Notes under the pieces: model-generated
Told to the model about the DNA's origin: nothing
The model's input: only the letters and a program-made list of their open reading frames with translations
Database searches by the model: none
NCBI GenBank assembly: GCA_032164245.1
Contig: JAVMKO010000001.1
Coordinates: 170,635,934-170,699,933, forward strand
Source of the DNA: Sternotherus odoratus
Lineage: Eukaryota; Chordata; Testudines; Kinosternidae
Direction of reading: 5' to 3'
DNA: 64,000 nucleotides
Position numbers and translations under genes: made by a program
Shown here: one piece after another, positions 53,691 through 64,000 of the stretch
Layout of the letters: the number at the start of each line of letters is the position of its first letter
Position numbering within the stretch: position 1 is the stretch's first letter

Positions 53691-53974
53691 CAGGGGTTCT
53701 CAAACGCCATTGCACCGCGACCCCCTTCTGACAACAAAAATTATTACACAACACCAGGAGGGGGACAAAGCCGAAACTGGAGCTCTGCTGCCCCAGGCTG
53801 ACAGCCAAAGCCAAAGCCCAAGAGCTTCAGCCCTGGGTAAGGGAAATGTAGCCTGAGCCCCACTCTTGGGCTTTGGCCCCAGATCCCAGCAAGTCTAATG
53901 CCAGTCCTGGCAATCCCATTAAAACAGGGCCCCAACTCACTCTGGGGTCCCGACCCACAGTTTTAGAACCACTG
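53691..53974. mobile_element. Non-autonomous hAT transposon, 284 bp
   Basis: Ends CAGGGGTTCTCAAAC and GTTTTAGAACCACTG. Exact 8-base duplication ATCTATTT at 53683-53690 and 53975-53982. Interior with GGCTTTGGC..CCCAGCC words and no transposase. Confidence 0.9.
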
Positions 53975-54614
53975 ATCTATTTGTAAGCAAGCTAGATCTT
54001 GAATGGTCAAGATTAAAACTGAACAGTTTTAAAAAAACCCACAGGTGTATATTCTCTTTCACTGTGAAATGCCTATGATACACTCTCATGCATAACTGAA
54101 GAGACATTTAAAGTTCAGTATAAATGAAGGAATATTTTGTTATTTCTAATCACCTGTTTTCAAACACATGCATTAAATTTGGTCTTTGTTGTATCTTAAG
54201 TCAGTGCCAAGTTTAAAAAAATAATTTTAATCATGTGAACACTTCGTAGCATATGATTTCCCCCCAGAATTATGAAAATACCTTCTTCACATTTGCATAT
54301 TAAGAATACATTTTCTTCAAACCTTACAAAATAGAAAATCACTCATTTGTTTGGGCAAAGAACAAATATTAGAAATTTCTATGGGAACAAAGAAATCAGG
54401 AAATGAACAAACAGTTCATCATGTTTAGTATTCTGTGTGTCTTAACAGAGGTCCATGCCATATGCCTCAGAGGAAAGTGCAGTAAACCTCAACTACTGAA
54501 CAACCTGTTCATATGGGAATTTTCTTTCTAACCCCGCAGATATTTCCTGAGACATTATAGCCCTTAATAAAAAAACCAAACCCTATAATTGTGAATGTTG
54601 CAATTATGCAAATA

Positions 54615-54775
54615 CAGTTGATCCCGGTTAATTGGGAACAATTTGGCCAGATTAAGCGGCTGACCCAATTAACCGAAGTAAATAAAAAGGGATGCTTTGT
54701 TTCAGTTCTTTGCAACATGTCCCAATTAAGCGGCTGCCCCAATTAACTGGTAGCCCAATTAACTGGAATCCACTG
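54615..54775. mobile_element. Tigger/pogo-like MITE, 161 bp
   Basis: Ends CAGTTGATCCCGGTTAATTGG and CCAATTAACTGGAATCCACTG are inverted. TA dinucleotides flank it (54613-54614 and 54776-54777), the target of Tc1/mariner-type elements. Internal CCAATTAAGCGGCTG words repeat the end motif. Confidence 0.8.
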
Positions 54776-54777
54776 TA

Positions 54778-55489
54778 CATTTTAATCCTTTTAAACTCTT
54801 GATATCAATAACAAAGTGGCTGAGAGAGCTTCCCACCTTACTTAGACATTGTTTAAAAGTAGCATTTCATTTTTTTATCAGTTTTAAATGCATCTTTCAA
54901 TCTCACTACGCATCACCTTGTTCTTATTTTACTGGAGTTATTTAATATACCTTTGTCATGTTGCCACCTATGCCCCTGTCCAAATTTAACAGTTTTTCAA
55001 TCTCTCCTCAGATAAAATTTTTCATGCTTCTAGTCCCCCTCCCCATAATCTCTGGACTCCTAGCTTTGCTATACTCCTTTGAGAGCCAAACTGAACCTTT
55101 AGCCCAGGTGAGGGCATATTATCACTATGCAATAATATCGTAACATTTTTCATCCCATTCTTTACACCTCTGTAGTGGTGTGCCTTATGTCTTGCCATGC
55201 CTCAGTTTCTCTGCTGGTGGATAGTCTACCTTTGCAGTGATTGGGCTGTTCAGCCCTCAAGCCAAACCAAAAACTTTCCCCCTTCCAGGTTACACAAAGT
55301 CCAAATGAAAGGAGAGTCCAAATACAAAACCTTCACCTAGTCCCTCTAGCTAGGCCACAGCTGTCCCCCAAAGGATCTAACCGAACTTCTCCCCTAGGTC
55401 CAAGATTACCAAATTAGTCTTTCACTCCTTTAATGCAGGAATCCTTTATTCTTTAGTTGGCAGAGTCAACCCTCTCTTACAAAATACTG
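54778..55489. other. Intron, unclassified
   Basis: No named repeat. 55140-55480 is less AT-rich and may be part of an older insertion. Confidence 0.35.
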
Positions 55490-55662
55490 CAGATGGGGTG
55501 ATGGAAAAGGTCCCATATGAGGAGAGATTAAAGAGGCTAGGACTTTTCAGCTTGGAAAAGGGGAGACTAAGGGGGGATATGATAGAGGTCTATAAAATAA
55601 TGAGTGATATGGAGAAAGTGAGTAAGAAAAAGTTATTTACTTGTTCCCATGATATAAGAACT

Positions 55663-55918
55663 CTCTCTCTCTCTCTGCCCATCACCTCCCAGGCAGGGTA
55701 TGGGCCACCAACCACAGAGCACTCCATCTCTGGTGTTGGCGTTTCAGTAGCAAGGTGGTTCCCTACAGGGTGGAGTTGCTAGCCCCACGCCCATGTTAAG
55801 CCTACAGCACCTGGTATTCCTAGGAGGTCTCCCATCTAAGTACTAGCCAGGCCCGACCCTGCTTAGCTTCCGAGATCAGACGGGATCGGGCGTGTTCAGG
55901 GTGGTTTAGCCGTATGAC
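55663..55918 (-). mobile_element. 5S rRNA-derived SINE
   Basis: 256-bp insertion in the CR1. On the minus strand it begins with a complete 5S-like sequence, continues with about 115 bases of unrelated body (GGGCGTGGGGCTAGC...GGGAGGTGATGGGC) and ends in (GA)n. The 9-base word ATAAGAACT flanks it at 55654-55662 and 55919-55927, a target duplication. The 5S part keeps AAGCTAAGCAGGG and GATGGGAGACC, the A-box and C-box of the internal pol III promoter. Confidence 0.85.
55798..55918 (-). rRNA. 5S rRNA-like head of the SINE (not a functional gene)
   Basis: 121 bases from GTCATACGGC to GCTGTAGGCTT, colinear with vertebrate 5S rRNA over its whole length with scattered substitutions (for example GTACTTAGATGGG for GTACTTGGATGGG). 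Because it is the head of a retroposed element with target duplications, I treat it as SINE-derived, though pol III could still start here. Confidence 0.8.
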
Positions 55919-56300
55919 ATAAGAACTAGGGGCCACCAAATGAAATTGACAGCAGGTTTAAAAAAAATAAAAGGAAGTTCTTCACACAGCGCACAGTCAA
56001 CTTGTGAAACTCCTTGCCTGAGGATGTTGTGAAGTCTAGGACTATAACAGAGTTTAAAAGAGAACTGGATAAATTCATAGAGGTTAAGTCCATTAATGGC
56101 TATTAGTTAGGATGGGTAAGGAATGGTGTCCCTAGCCTCTGTTTGTCAGAGAGTGGTGATTGATAGCAGGAGAGAGATCACTTGATCATTACCTGTAGGT
56201 TCACTCACTCCGGAGTACTTGGCATTGGCCACTGTCGGTAGATTGGGCTGGATGGACCTTTGGTCTGACCCAGTACAGCCATTCTTATGTTCTTATGGCA

Positions 56301-58085
56301 CTACTGAGGCAGAAGAACTCATGCCTTCTATCTACCACAGGCTCCAACCTAGCAGCCCTAAACATCAGAAACAATGGAACAGCCATCCACTCCAGCCTCA
56401 ACTCCTCTCTTTCACTCCTTCTCCTAAAGCTTTGCCAACCTTCTCTCTAGCCCTTTTCCAGTCCTCAGTGATGGGGTGGGTTTCCCACACCAATCCTAAG
56501 AGAGTTGAATTAGGCCAGGCAGGCTCAATCAGCCAATTAAGCAGCAAATAGGGGGGATTTAGGCTGTGTAGAGAGTGCTAGTTAAAAGGAAGCTCACCGG
56601 AGAGTGAACAGGCAGGGCTTATATAAAGTCAGGGAACAGAGAAATACTGGAGAAAATATTAATATGTACATTTGATATCCTCAAAGTTTACTCCAGAGCA
56701 ACTGCCTTCCTTTAGATATGAACTGATGATTGTTAGTATTTAATTTTAAGTTCAGTATTCCGCTTGTGAGTAGTTTATTTTGTGTGATTTGTACATTAGT
56801 GTTTCCACTGAAAAAATGTTAGCATTATTTTTCTGATTAAAACAACATTTTTGTCTCATGGAGGATGGATCTGCAAGGGTACCTTCTAATTCCAATTATT
56901 GCTATATTTTTTTTATTCTAGGTCAAAAGGAGCTGCAGATTTTACACCTGTCTGTTTGGCGCTCTTCCCCCAAATACTTCAGGCACACATCGTAGCATTA
57001 TACTACACTTACAAGTTTGGGGAGCTTTATTATTTTCAGTTCTGTCTAACTAGTTGTGTTAATGTGCAGCTCAATGAAAGAATGCACAGTCAATCCTCTT
57101 GTACACCTGGGTCACTCTGAAAGGGAATTGTCAGAGGAGTGAAAGAATAGAGCAAGATTCTTTTTCACGTTCTTCTCACACATTTCTGGAGTAGTAGCTT
57201 AGTGAAAGTCACAAAACCATAACCCAGTTTCATTGATGCTTCTTAGAAGACACTAGGAAACCTTGAAATCAACCAGAAACTTGTCACTTTGCTGCTTGGG
57301 ACAACTATGATCAGCAGTAAGGATATGATCTAGGAAAGAAGGCACATAAATTATAAAACGGGTGGGGATGGTTATTGGAGCACATTCTTCCCACCCTCCA
57401 AGAAGCTGGAGAGATAGGGAGCTCCAAATTCATAACTTAAATAGCCCAGGCTCACAGAAAAGATTTGGACTCTTGAGCGTCCCTGTAGACAGCATTCTGG
57501 TGTACTGCCTTCCTAAAAGCCTATGCATATGAGGGGTATCTAGATGTCTCAACATGGCTCAGCCCTGAATCCCACTGTTGTATAACTTCCTTCAAAATTT
57601 AAACATAATAGGCCTAAATGAATATTATCTAACTAGAAGGAGCTGGAATTTTCTCCTAAATTGTTCTAGTTATTGACCGAAGAGTTGAAAAAGTATAGTA
57701 GGGAAGCAAAATTGTGAATTATTAATTTAAAAAAACCACACACAACATGATTTAGACAGGATGGGTTCACACTGGGTAGCTGTGGGGCTCAGGAAAGAAC
57801 ATCTCACCATCTTTCACAAATGAGCAAATTTCTGCAATAGTTTTAGTTTCAATTTTTCAGGATAATTTCAATATCATGACTCATCTTGCAGGAGGATCCC
57901 AAGCCCGATCTTTTTTCTTAAGAATGCTAAGTATGTATATACATGCCAACACACACAACTGGCCAGAACAGACTCAGGTTTTTCATCTCTGACCTAACTA
58001 AAAACTAGTTCCCACCACTATTCAGGGACTGTTGGCAGCACTTACTGACCTCCAGGTTATGCTCTTTCCCACTTCCTATACCTGC
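56301..58085. other. KDM6A intron, unclassified
   Basis: Mixed AT-rich sequence. 56480-56640 has a TATATAAAG word near 56618-56626 and may be an LTR-like fragment; evidence is weak. Confidence 0.3.
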
Positions 58086-58139
58086 TTTTTTTTTTCTCTC
58101 TCTCTCTCTCTCTTCCCCCCCCCCCCCCCCCCCCCCCCC
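58086..58139. repeat. (T)n-(CT)n-(C)n simple repeat
   Basis: A T-run, about nine CT units, then 25 consecutive C (58115-58139). On the minus strand, which is the sense strand of the KDM6A transcript, this is a 25-base G-run able to form quadruplexes. Confidence 0.95.
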
Positions 58140-59059
58140 AGTTCAGCCAGCCAACTTCCATTTCCATTGCCCAGCTAAGCTAATACATCTGAGGTGCAGG
58201 AGTGCTGAGCAGGTAGCTTCCTGCTTGCTGCCTGAAAGCTGTTTGGGCACAGTATTAGCTGAATCCCTTGCAGACAGAAACCAAATCTGCATGTATGGGA
58301 GAAGGACTACAGAAAACACAGGAATAATCTTGGGGAGCAGAGGGGCTTGATGACCACAGGATAGAAAGATGAAACATTTTTTAAGGGACAGCATTTCCAA
58401 TAAGCTGGTGATTCTGGGGACAGTTGAAATGTTTTATGTGATTTCTTGTGAATTTTATTCTTTTTTCCTCTTAGTATCACTATAAACCGGGACTTTAAAA
58501 TTGATCAGAACAGACATTCAACTGTCCAGAATCTTCCAAACACACAGCTTATTTGGATATTTTTTTAAACAAAGTACACACACACATGCAAAGTGGGTTA
58601 AGAGACATTTTTACTGTACCGTAAGAAAATATAGAGAGACTTTCTATCATAGTCCCCTTATCCCAGGAAAGCATAAAACAGTCAAGGTTGATCTTAAGAT
58701 TTGTGGGAGCCCCAACAGCTAGAAAATGAGTAGAGAGAGTATCAAGTCGTGGGAGAAGAAAATGAGGATACTTTTGAGTTGCAGAGGATATATTACAGGG
58801 GTTTTTGTTTGTGTTTAAACATCAGCTGTAGCATCACATTAGTCCACTAAGCTAAAATCAGTTTCTTAAATTTGAAACACATTACTGGCATTTCAATGTC
58901 CTTTGGTTTTTTTAATATATTTATATATTTCTATATATGACATTTTAAAATGACCACATTATAATGAAGCCACAGGTTTAAAAGTAGAATGAAGATCAAA
59001 AACTAGCCTGAATCATTGTTCCCAGCTATCAGAAACAAAATATAATGTTGCAGCAGGGC
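58140..59059. other. KDM6A intron, nothing recognised
   Basis: AT-rich with no named repeat. Confidence 0.4.
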
Positions 59060-59502
59060 AAGGAGCCCTCAGTAGCCTTTCTGTCATGGGAGTGAGCGAG
59101 CAGAAACTATGACAGAGGAGTTGCAGAGGGTTCCTGAGTTGCTGCAGGGCAACTCAGGGCTGGTGCCTGCATGGATCTGTCACAAGATGCAGGTCCTGCA
59201 GCCCAACGTGTCTGCTCTGCACTGCCAGAACTGGAGCCTCCTCCACACACCTATAGGGTTCAGAGGTCACTGGCTCGGAGACAGCACAAGGAGCCCTCTG
59301 CAACCCCGCTGTCCTGGAAATGAATGAGCAGGACACAGCAGAGAGTCACAGCCAGGACTGCAAATGGAAGGAGAAATAAGGGGACAACAAGCCTCCTGCT
59401 GCCTGGAAGGTCCACCCTGCTGCCGAATGACTCACAGGCCCTCCTGATTATCTGAATAAAATCAGTGTCCTCTATGCTATTCAGATAATTGGAAGTATAC
59501 TG
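59060..59502. mobile_element. Possible Tigger-like element, right end
   Basis: The right part ends ATTCAGATAATTGGAAGTATACTG followed by TA, a plausible Tigger terminal repeat; an inverse ATTATCTGAAT lies at 59448-59458. The interior is GC-richer. The left end was not found. Confidence 0.4.
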
Positions 59503-59504
59503 TA

Positions 59505-61975
59505 GTTAAAGTTTACGCAAATTAGTATCAGAAACTGAAGTTACTTTTAAACTTTCCACAACCAATTACATACAGATGGTCCCAATCTACAAACTCATAA
59601 AACCTTCACTTTTATAAGGATGACAGATGTAAATGCTTGACTTGGAAAGGAAGCAATACAATACACTATTCTAGTTGATTTTTTTTAAAGCTAGAACAAG
59701 ATTTACCATCTGAAAAAAAGATGGCCAATCACTCCAATGTATCAATTTATAAAGCAAAACCTCGCTGAAGGATTTATTGCTTTGTATAAAGACGATCACT
59801 TCCAGACTCTTTCCCCACCAACAATTATTTGACTATCACTAAATATTTCAATTTCATCAGACTCAAAATGTATCTAAACTAAAAAAGTTCTAAGTAAATG
59901 AATATGACCCCTTTGCTCCTTGATTTATTACAGTTTGGGTCCACTATACTCTAGGATTCCAGAGCCATAAGAATAGACACAGAACTGCTTGCTAAGTACA
60001 AGATCAGCGCCTCGGAAAGAATGGAAAATTAAGATTCATTAGCTCAGTTTGAAACCATTTATATTAAACAAAGGGTACACAATTTCCAATGGCCACCACA
60101 TTCTGTCCCAATATTATCAAGTCACAGGATGTCAGGTAAACTCTAGTTGTTCATGTAATCAAGGTAACATACAGGTATTTTTTTGCGTTTAATCAATTTG
60201 TGAGGGTGCAGTGGGGGAAGGTTCTGAAAATGTTTCATTGCTGTCATAATGCCATAAAGATTAAAGTTCATTTATTACATATTACCAATCAAAAACTTTT
60301 AGGGTAAAGTATCTTACAGGATGGTTTAATTATTTAAAAAAAGCAAGCATTATACACCCAGGAAATTCAGAATGAAGGTTACACTTAAAAGAAACTCAAA
60401 TATGCAGAGATATGGAAAGTTAGGGCAGCAAAACAATCTTAACTCTGCCCCCATGTATGACATCATACAATGTGCTTATGATTAAGGTATTTTAGTGTTT
60501 GTAGTTCCCGCTTAAATTAAACTGATTATGAAAGGCATTTTTTTTCTTTTTTTTCCTTTGAGGTGTCAGTACAAGGCAAAGTTAAAGTTGCCTGAGTCCC
60601 CTAACTGTGCACTTCTATACCTTAATATGTTTCGATTTCCTTTAAGTTTAACCTTAACTTTGAAAATCCAGGGTTTGTGGTGCTTTGTTTTTTTGTCCCT
60701 CTAAGTTATTTTACTCTAATTCTTAACTAGAGATACAACACTCTCAACCTTATCTCTATGTTAAGTTAATTTTTGTCTGGTAATTTCCTGTTAAAAATTA
60801 CAAATGTCATACATTTTCAATTAACAAAAACCCCAAAGAAAATATTGCAATGTGATATTTATAATGATTTGAACATATGAAATATTAAACCTTAAAAGCC
60901 TTTTACATTATTTTAATTTTTAGGGCCTGATTCAGTAAGATATTCTGGGTGCCTTACACCACAACAGACCAGCACAAATCTGACAGAATGTACTCCTCAT
61001 TTTCTTTTATCTCCTGCACCCTTCATATACCTCATGTACAAACTCCATCCCCTAGTTTACCTCCCCTTTCTGCCCTCATTGTTGAGAAGCTCTAAGTTTA
61101 ATAGTTAGTATTTGAAAATAAATATTTCAATGTTTTTGCTATTTTTCATAACAGTTCTGTCAGCTGGAGTTGAGAATTAAATACTCTCAGAGAAATTAAC
61201 AAAACTGCTCTCTCTGAAAATGATTGTCACTCCCCATTATTGTTAAAGGCAACTGAGACCAAAGGCTGCCCTAATTAAGATATCCTTTTTCAAAGTGGCC
61301 ACTGCCTACTATTTTTCCCCAATCGGATTTCTGCCAGGCTGCCTCTAAGGAAGAAGGTGGTGAGAAGGCAAAGAGAAGCACTGTGATGATCAAGTAAACA
61401 AAGTGTGGCCATCTTTTGCTAAGAAAACAAGGTGTGGTCCCAATCACTTTAGGAACAATAGGAGTTGGCAGCCATTTTGAAAAAGAGGGCAATTAGTTAT
61501 GGAATTCTCTGAAAGAGAAACTTTAGGTAAATGGCATAATGCCAAAAAATTACCATTAATCTTAAAACACAACTCTGAATGTAGCCTATGCAAAACATTT
61601 CAGTGGGCTTCAAGTATGAGGGAAGCTTGAAGAGTATGTATCATTCTGTTATTCAGATCATCCAGGACAAAAAAAATCCACTGATTTAGATTAATTTTAA
61701 CTGAAACTAAATTATTTATTTGTAAATTCTCCTAAGAGTTATTCTGTACTCAAAAAGTGCTGTAATTTTGGAGAGGAGCCATGACAATTACACCAATTAC
61801 ATGACAAATACATAATATCACAAGTGAAATTCTCTCATAAAAGGCCCTATTGTACAGTGGACAAAAGCTTTATGAAACATCACATCCATTTTTTACTATT
61901 CCTATTTGCTTTTAATTATCTTCATATACTCTAAATTAATCACTATTGCAGACTATAAAAAAAGGTAGCTACTGC
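59505..61975. other. KDM6A intron, nothing recognised
   Basis: AT-rich sequence with no exon-like open frame bounded by splice sites and no repeat I can name. Confidence 0.4.
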
Positions 61976-61978
61976 CAA

Positions 61979-62178
61979 AAGGGAGGGATAGCTCAGTGGG
62001 TTGCCCATTGGCCTGCCAAACCCAGGGTTGTGAGTTCAATCCTTGAGGTAGCCATTTAGTGATATAGAGCAAAAATCTGTTGGATGATTTAATTGGGGGA
62101 CTCGTCCTCTTTTGAGCAGGGGTTTGGACAAGATGATCTCCTGAGGTCCCTACCAACCCTGATATTGATTCTATGAAA
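61979..62178 (+). mobile_element. tRNA-type SINE with CR1-like tail
   Basis: Complete copy: GGGATAGCTCAGTGGGTTG (A-box region), CCCAGGGTTGTGAGTTCAATCC (B-box region), GCCATTTAGTGATATAGAGC, then the CR1-like tail GATGATCTCCTGAGGTCCC...CCCTGATATTGATTCTATGA. Same family as the interrupted copy at 18280. No convincing target duplication. Confidence 0.88.
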
Positions 62179-62451
62179 TCCATGTTGCCTGCTGCGTAAT
62201 CCAACAGTCATTACAATAGAAATATTCCTTAAAGTGCATATGAGCTTCACATTTTATTCAGAAAAACAGATTACAAAATGACTAGTGCAAAAATAGCAGG
62301 ATACTGCTAAAATCAAAGTGATTCATACAGAAACTAGCAACAGGAGGAACTCAGGACTTTCAGGTCAGATAAGTACTCACAACTTAACTGAACCTCGTGT
62401 ATTGCAAAATGGGTATATGTCTCATGAAAAATAGTCTCCTGTGCTATTTCA

Positions 62452-62600
62452 GCACTACTCCTTCTGGCCCAAACCGGGAAGTGCAAAAGTGCAATAAAAG
62501 TTCTCAGCCAATGGGAGCTGCAGAGCCTTCCTGGCCACCCCTGCACCTAGGAGACGAAGGACCATGTCACCACTTCTGGGAGCCGCCTGAGGTGAGCGCC
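62452..62600. repeat. hAT-derived internal fragment
   Basis: CAGCCAATGGGAGCTGCAGAG..CCTGCACCTAGGAGACGAAGGACC resembles the GC-rich interior of the longer hAT elements of this window (compare 43380-43410). No ends are visible. Confidence 0.4.
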
Positions 62601-64000
62601 GCATGGAGCCCACACCTACTATGCACCAGGACTTTTAATGGCCCACTCAGCAGTGTATGCAGTTTTATCCAGTTAGCGAACACAAATCTAGAAAGTGGAG
62701 GCCCTTGCTGCTTAGGCTCGAAATTAATGAGTGGATCCTGAATTTCCAAATTCAGCTGTTCTAATTAGATCTTAAGAATCCTATCATATCAAGACTAACA
62801 GCTTTTCTTGCCCCAAATCAGGACAGAAAATGGGAATCGTATGTTGAGTTCAACAGAGAAGACAGGACTTTAGAATGCTATTAAAAAAAAAACAAAAAAC
62901 CTAAAGCATCATCATTAGAGCCACACTGCATGCACTGAACCTCACAAAGAAACAGACTTTTCCTACACCTCAAATTATATTTTAAACACTAAATGAAATA
63001 AGCAAGCAAGAAAGAACGTGGTGGAGACGGAAGCTCTGGGAGCACAAAGGGTATAAAAAAGTTCTATAGTTATTTAGGCATGTAACATGCATGTCTTAGA
63101 ATTAATGTGATAAGTACATATTTTTAAAAATTCCAATTAATTTGAAACATCTTTGTTTTGGGCCTGGAATCAAAGATGTGGGGGTGGTATGTGAAAGAAG
63201 GGGAAGATAGGGAAAGCAGGAAAATGGACAGATAAAGTGGAGAGAGAAGTTAAGAATCAGGAAGATGAAAATGCAGTGAAATACAGATCACTAATGCTGA
63301 CCACAGTTCAAGGATGCCCAGTATTATGCAAAATTTGAAAGAATGCAGGTTCTAATGGTGCAGGTACACAAAAGTCTGAAAATGCTGCTAGCACTGTGGA
63401 TGTTGCTGCAGGTCACCTCTGGGGAAGCTGGGTGTTATGGAGATGGAAATGCTGCAGAACAAGGAGGACTTAGTGCACAATTCCACAAAGGGGTCAACCT
63501 GAGGAAACAGTTAACTAAATATCCTTGATTTCTCTGGATAACAACACCTGCTCAGACTTGGTGACTATCATTTTCACATCCTGGACTTCCTAGTAAGCAT
63601 CAAGTATTATTTTAATTAAAGGGGATTGGCAGGATTTTTTCCTCTTAGTTTCTATAAAAATAAGCAGACAGATGGAATTCTCTTATTTCCACTACAGGTA
63701 TTTTAAGTCTCAGCAACATTCATAAATGCCCACCAAGATCCTGCACAGGAGCAACTGAAACCCCCCCATAAAAGTGGACCAAATTATGTCACTGCCACAG
63801 ATGCTCTTGCAGACTCTTATTACATGCAGAGAGGGAATTTCCCATCACTGCTGCTCATTTAACAAGAGCATGGTTAGAAATATTTGCTAGAAATACTGGC
63901 TTAAAAATAGCTTAACAACATTTCCATATAAAGACAAAAATGGAGTTTTCTTCTGCTACTCTGTCTTGCAGAGAAGACAGGAACAAGGAAACAAATGAGG
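62601..64000. other. KDM6A intron to the window edge, nothing recognised
   Basis: AT-rich to the end of the window. No further KDM6A exon could be found; the next upstream exon must lie past 64000. Confidence 0.45.

Larger units (their letters stand above)
55490..56300 (+). mobile_element. CR1 LINE 3' end, interrupted by a SINE
   Basis: A second CR1 subfamily. The translated start is VPYEERLKRLGLFSLEKGRLRGDMIEVYKIMS, the C-terminal end of the CR1 reverse-transcriptase protein. After the 5S-derived insertion the 3'UTR resumes (GAACTAGGGGCCACCAAATG, ...TTCTTCACACAGCGC, ...CTGGATGGACCTTTGGTCTGACCC) and ends with TTCTTATGTTCTTATGG. Confidence 0.88.

Noticed and set aside
55798..55918. Functional 5S rRNA gene
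   Set aside because: Substitutions, an attached SINE body, a (GA)n tail and target duplications show it is retroposed. Functional 5S genes are normally in tandem arrays.
61979..62178. tRNA gene at the A-box/B-box sequence
   Set aside because: The sequence does not fold as a full tRNA and continues into a CR1-like tail; it is a SINE.

Overview
This is vertebrate nuclear DNA, most likely from a turtle. It holds the 3' half of one conserved single-copy gene on the minus strand, with short exons, canonical splice sites and kilobase introns. The repeat mix (CR1 LINEs, tRNA-type SINEs with a CR1-like tail, DIRS-type tyrosine-recombinase retrotransposons, Harbinger and hAT elements, MIR-like SINEs) fits Testudines. 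Species cannot be fixed from sequence alone.

The gene is KDM6A (UTX), the JmjC histone H3K27 demethylase. Twelve coding exons run from 51614 down to the stop codon at 15036-15038. Joined, they give 500 complete residues in one continuous frame with compatible phases at all 11 junctions. Counting from the first complete codon, the iron ligands are His245, Glu247 and His325, and the zinc cysteines are 430, 433, 457 and 460. These spacings match human UTX as I know it. The 3'UTR probably runs to about 14.2 kb. Earlier exons (TPR repeats and the large central exon) lie beyond 64000, so the first intron exceeds 12.4 kb.

Layout: 1-14200 is flanking DNA downstream of KDM6A (Helitron-like element, CR1, a solitary DIRS terminal repeat, decayed Harbinger transposase, a DIRS gag fragment, nested DNA transposons, one gag-recombinase DIRS remnant). 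14200-51614 is KDM6A; its introns hold two more DIRS elements (19.2-22.75 kb, with a CR1 inserted inside it, and 28.0-32.9 kb), five hAT elements with 8-bp target-site duplications, two Harbinger MITEs, two foldback SINE-like elements with 14-18-bp duplications, MIR copies and AT-rich microsatellites. 51615-64000 is intron, with one more hAT, Tigger-like MITEs, a CR1 interrupted by a 5S rRNA-derived SINE, and a tRNA-type SINE.

I found no new gene system. The most unusual points are transposon biology: gag-recombinase DIRS derivatives lacking reverse transcriptase, a solitary DIRS terminal repeat, a 5S-derived SINE with a clear duplication, and a foldback family whose long target duplications suggest retrotransposition rather than DNA transposition.
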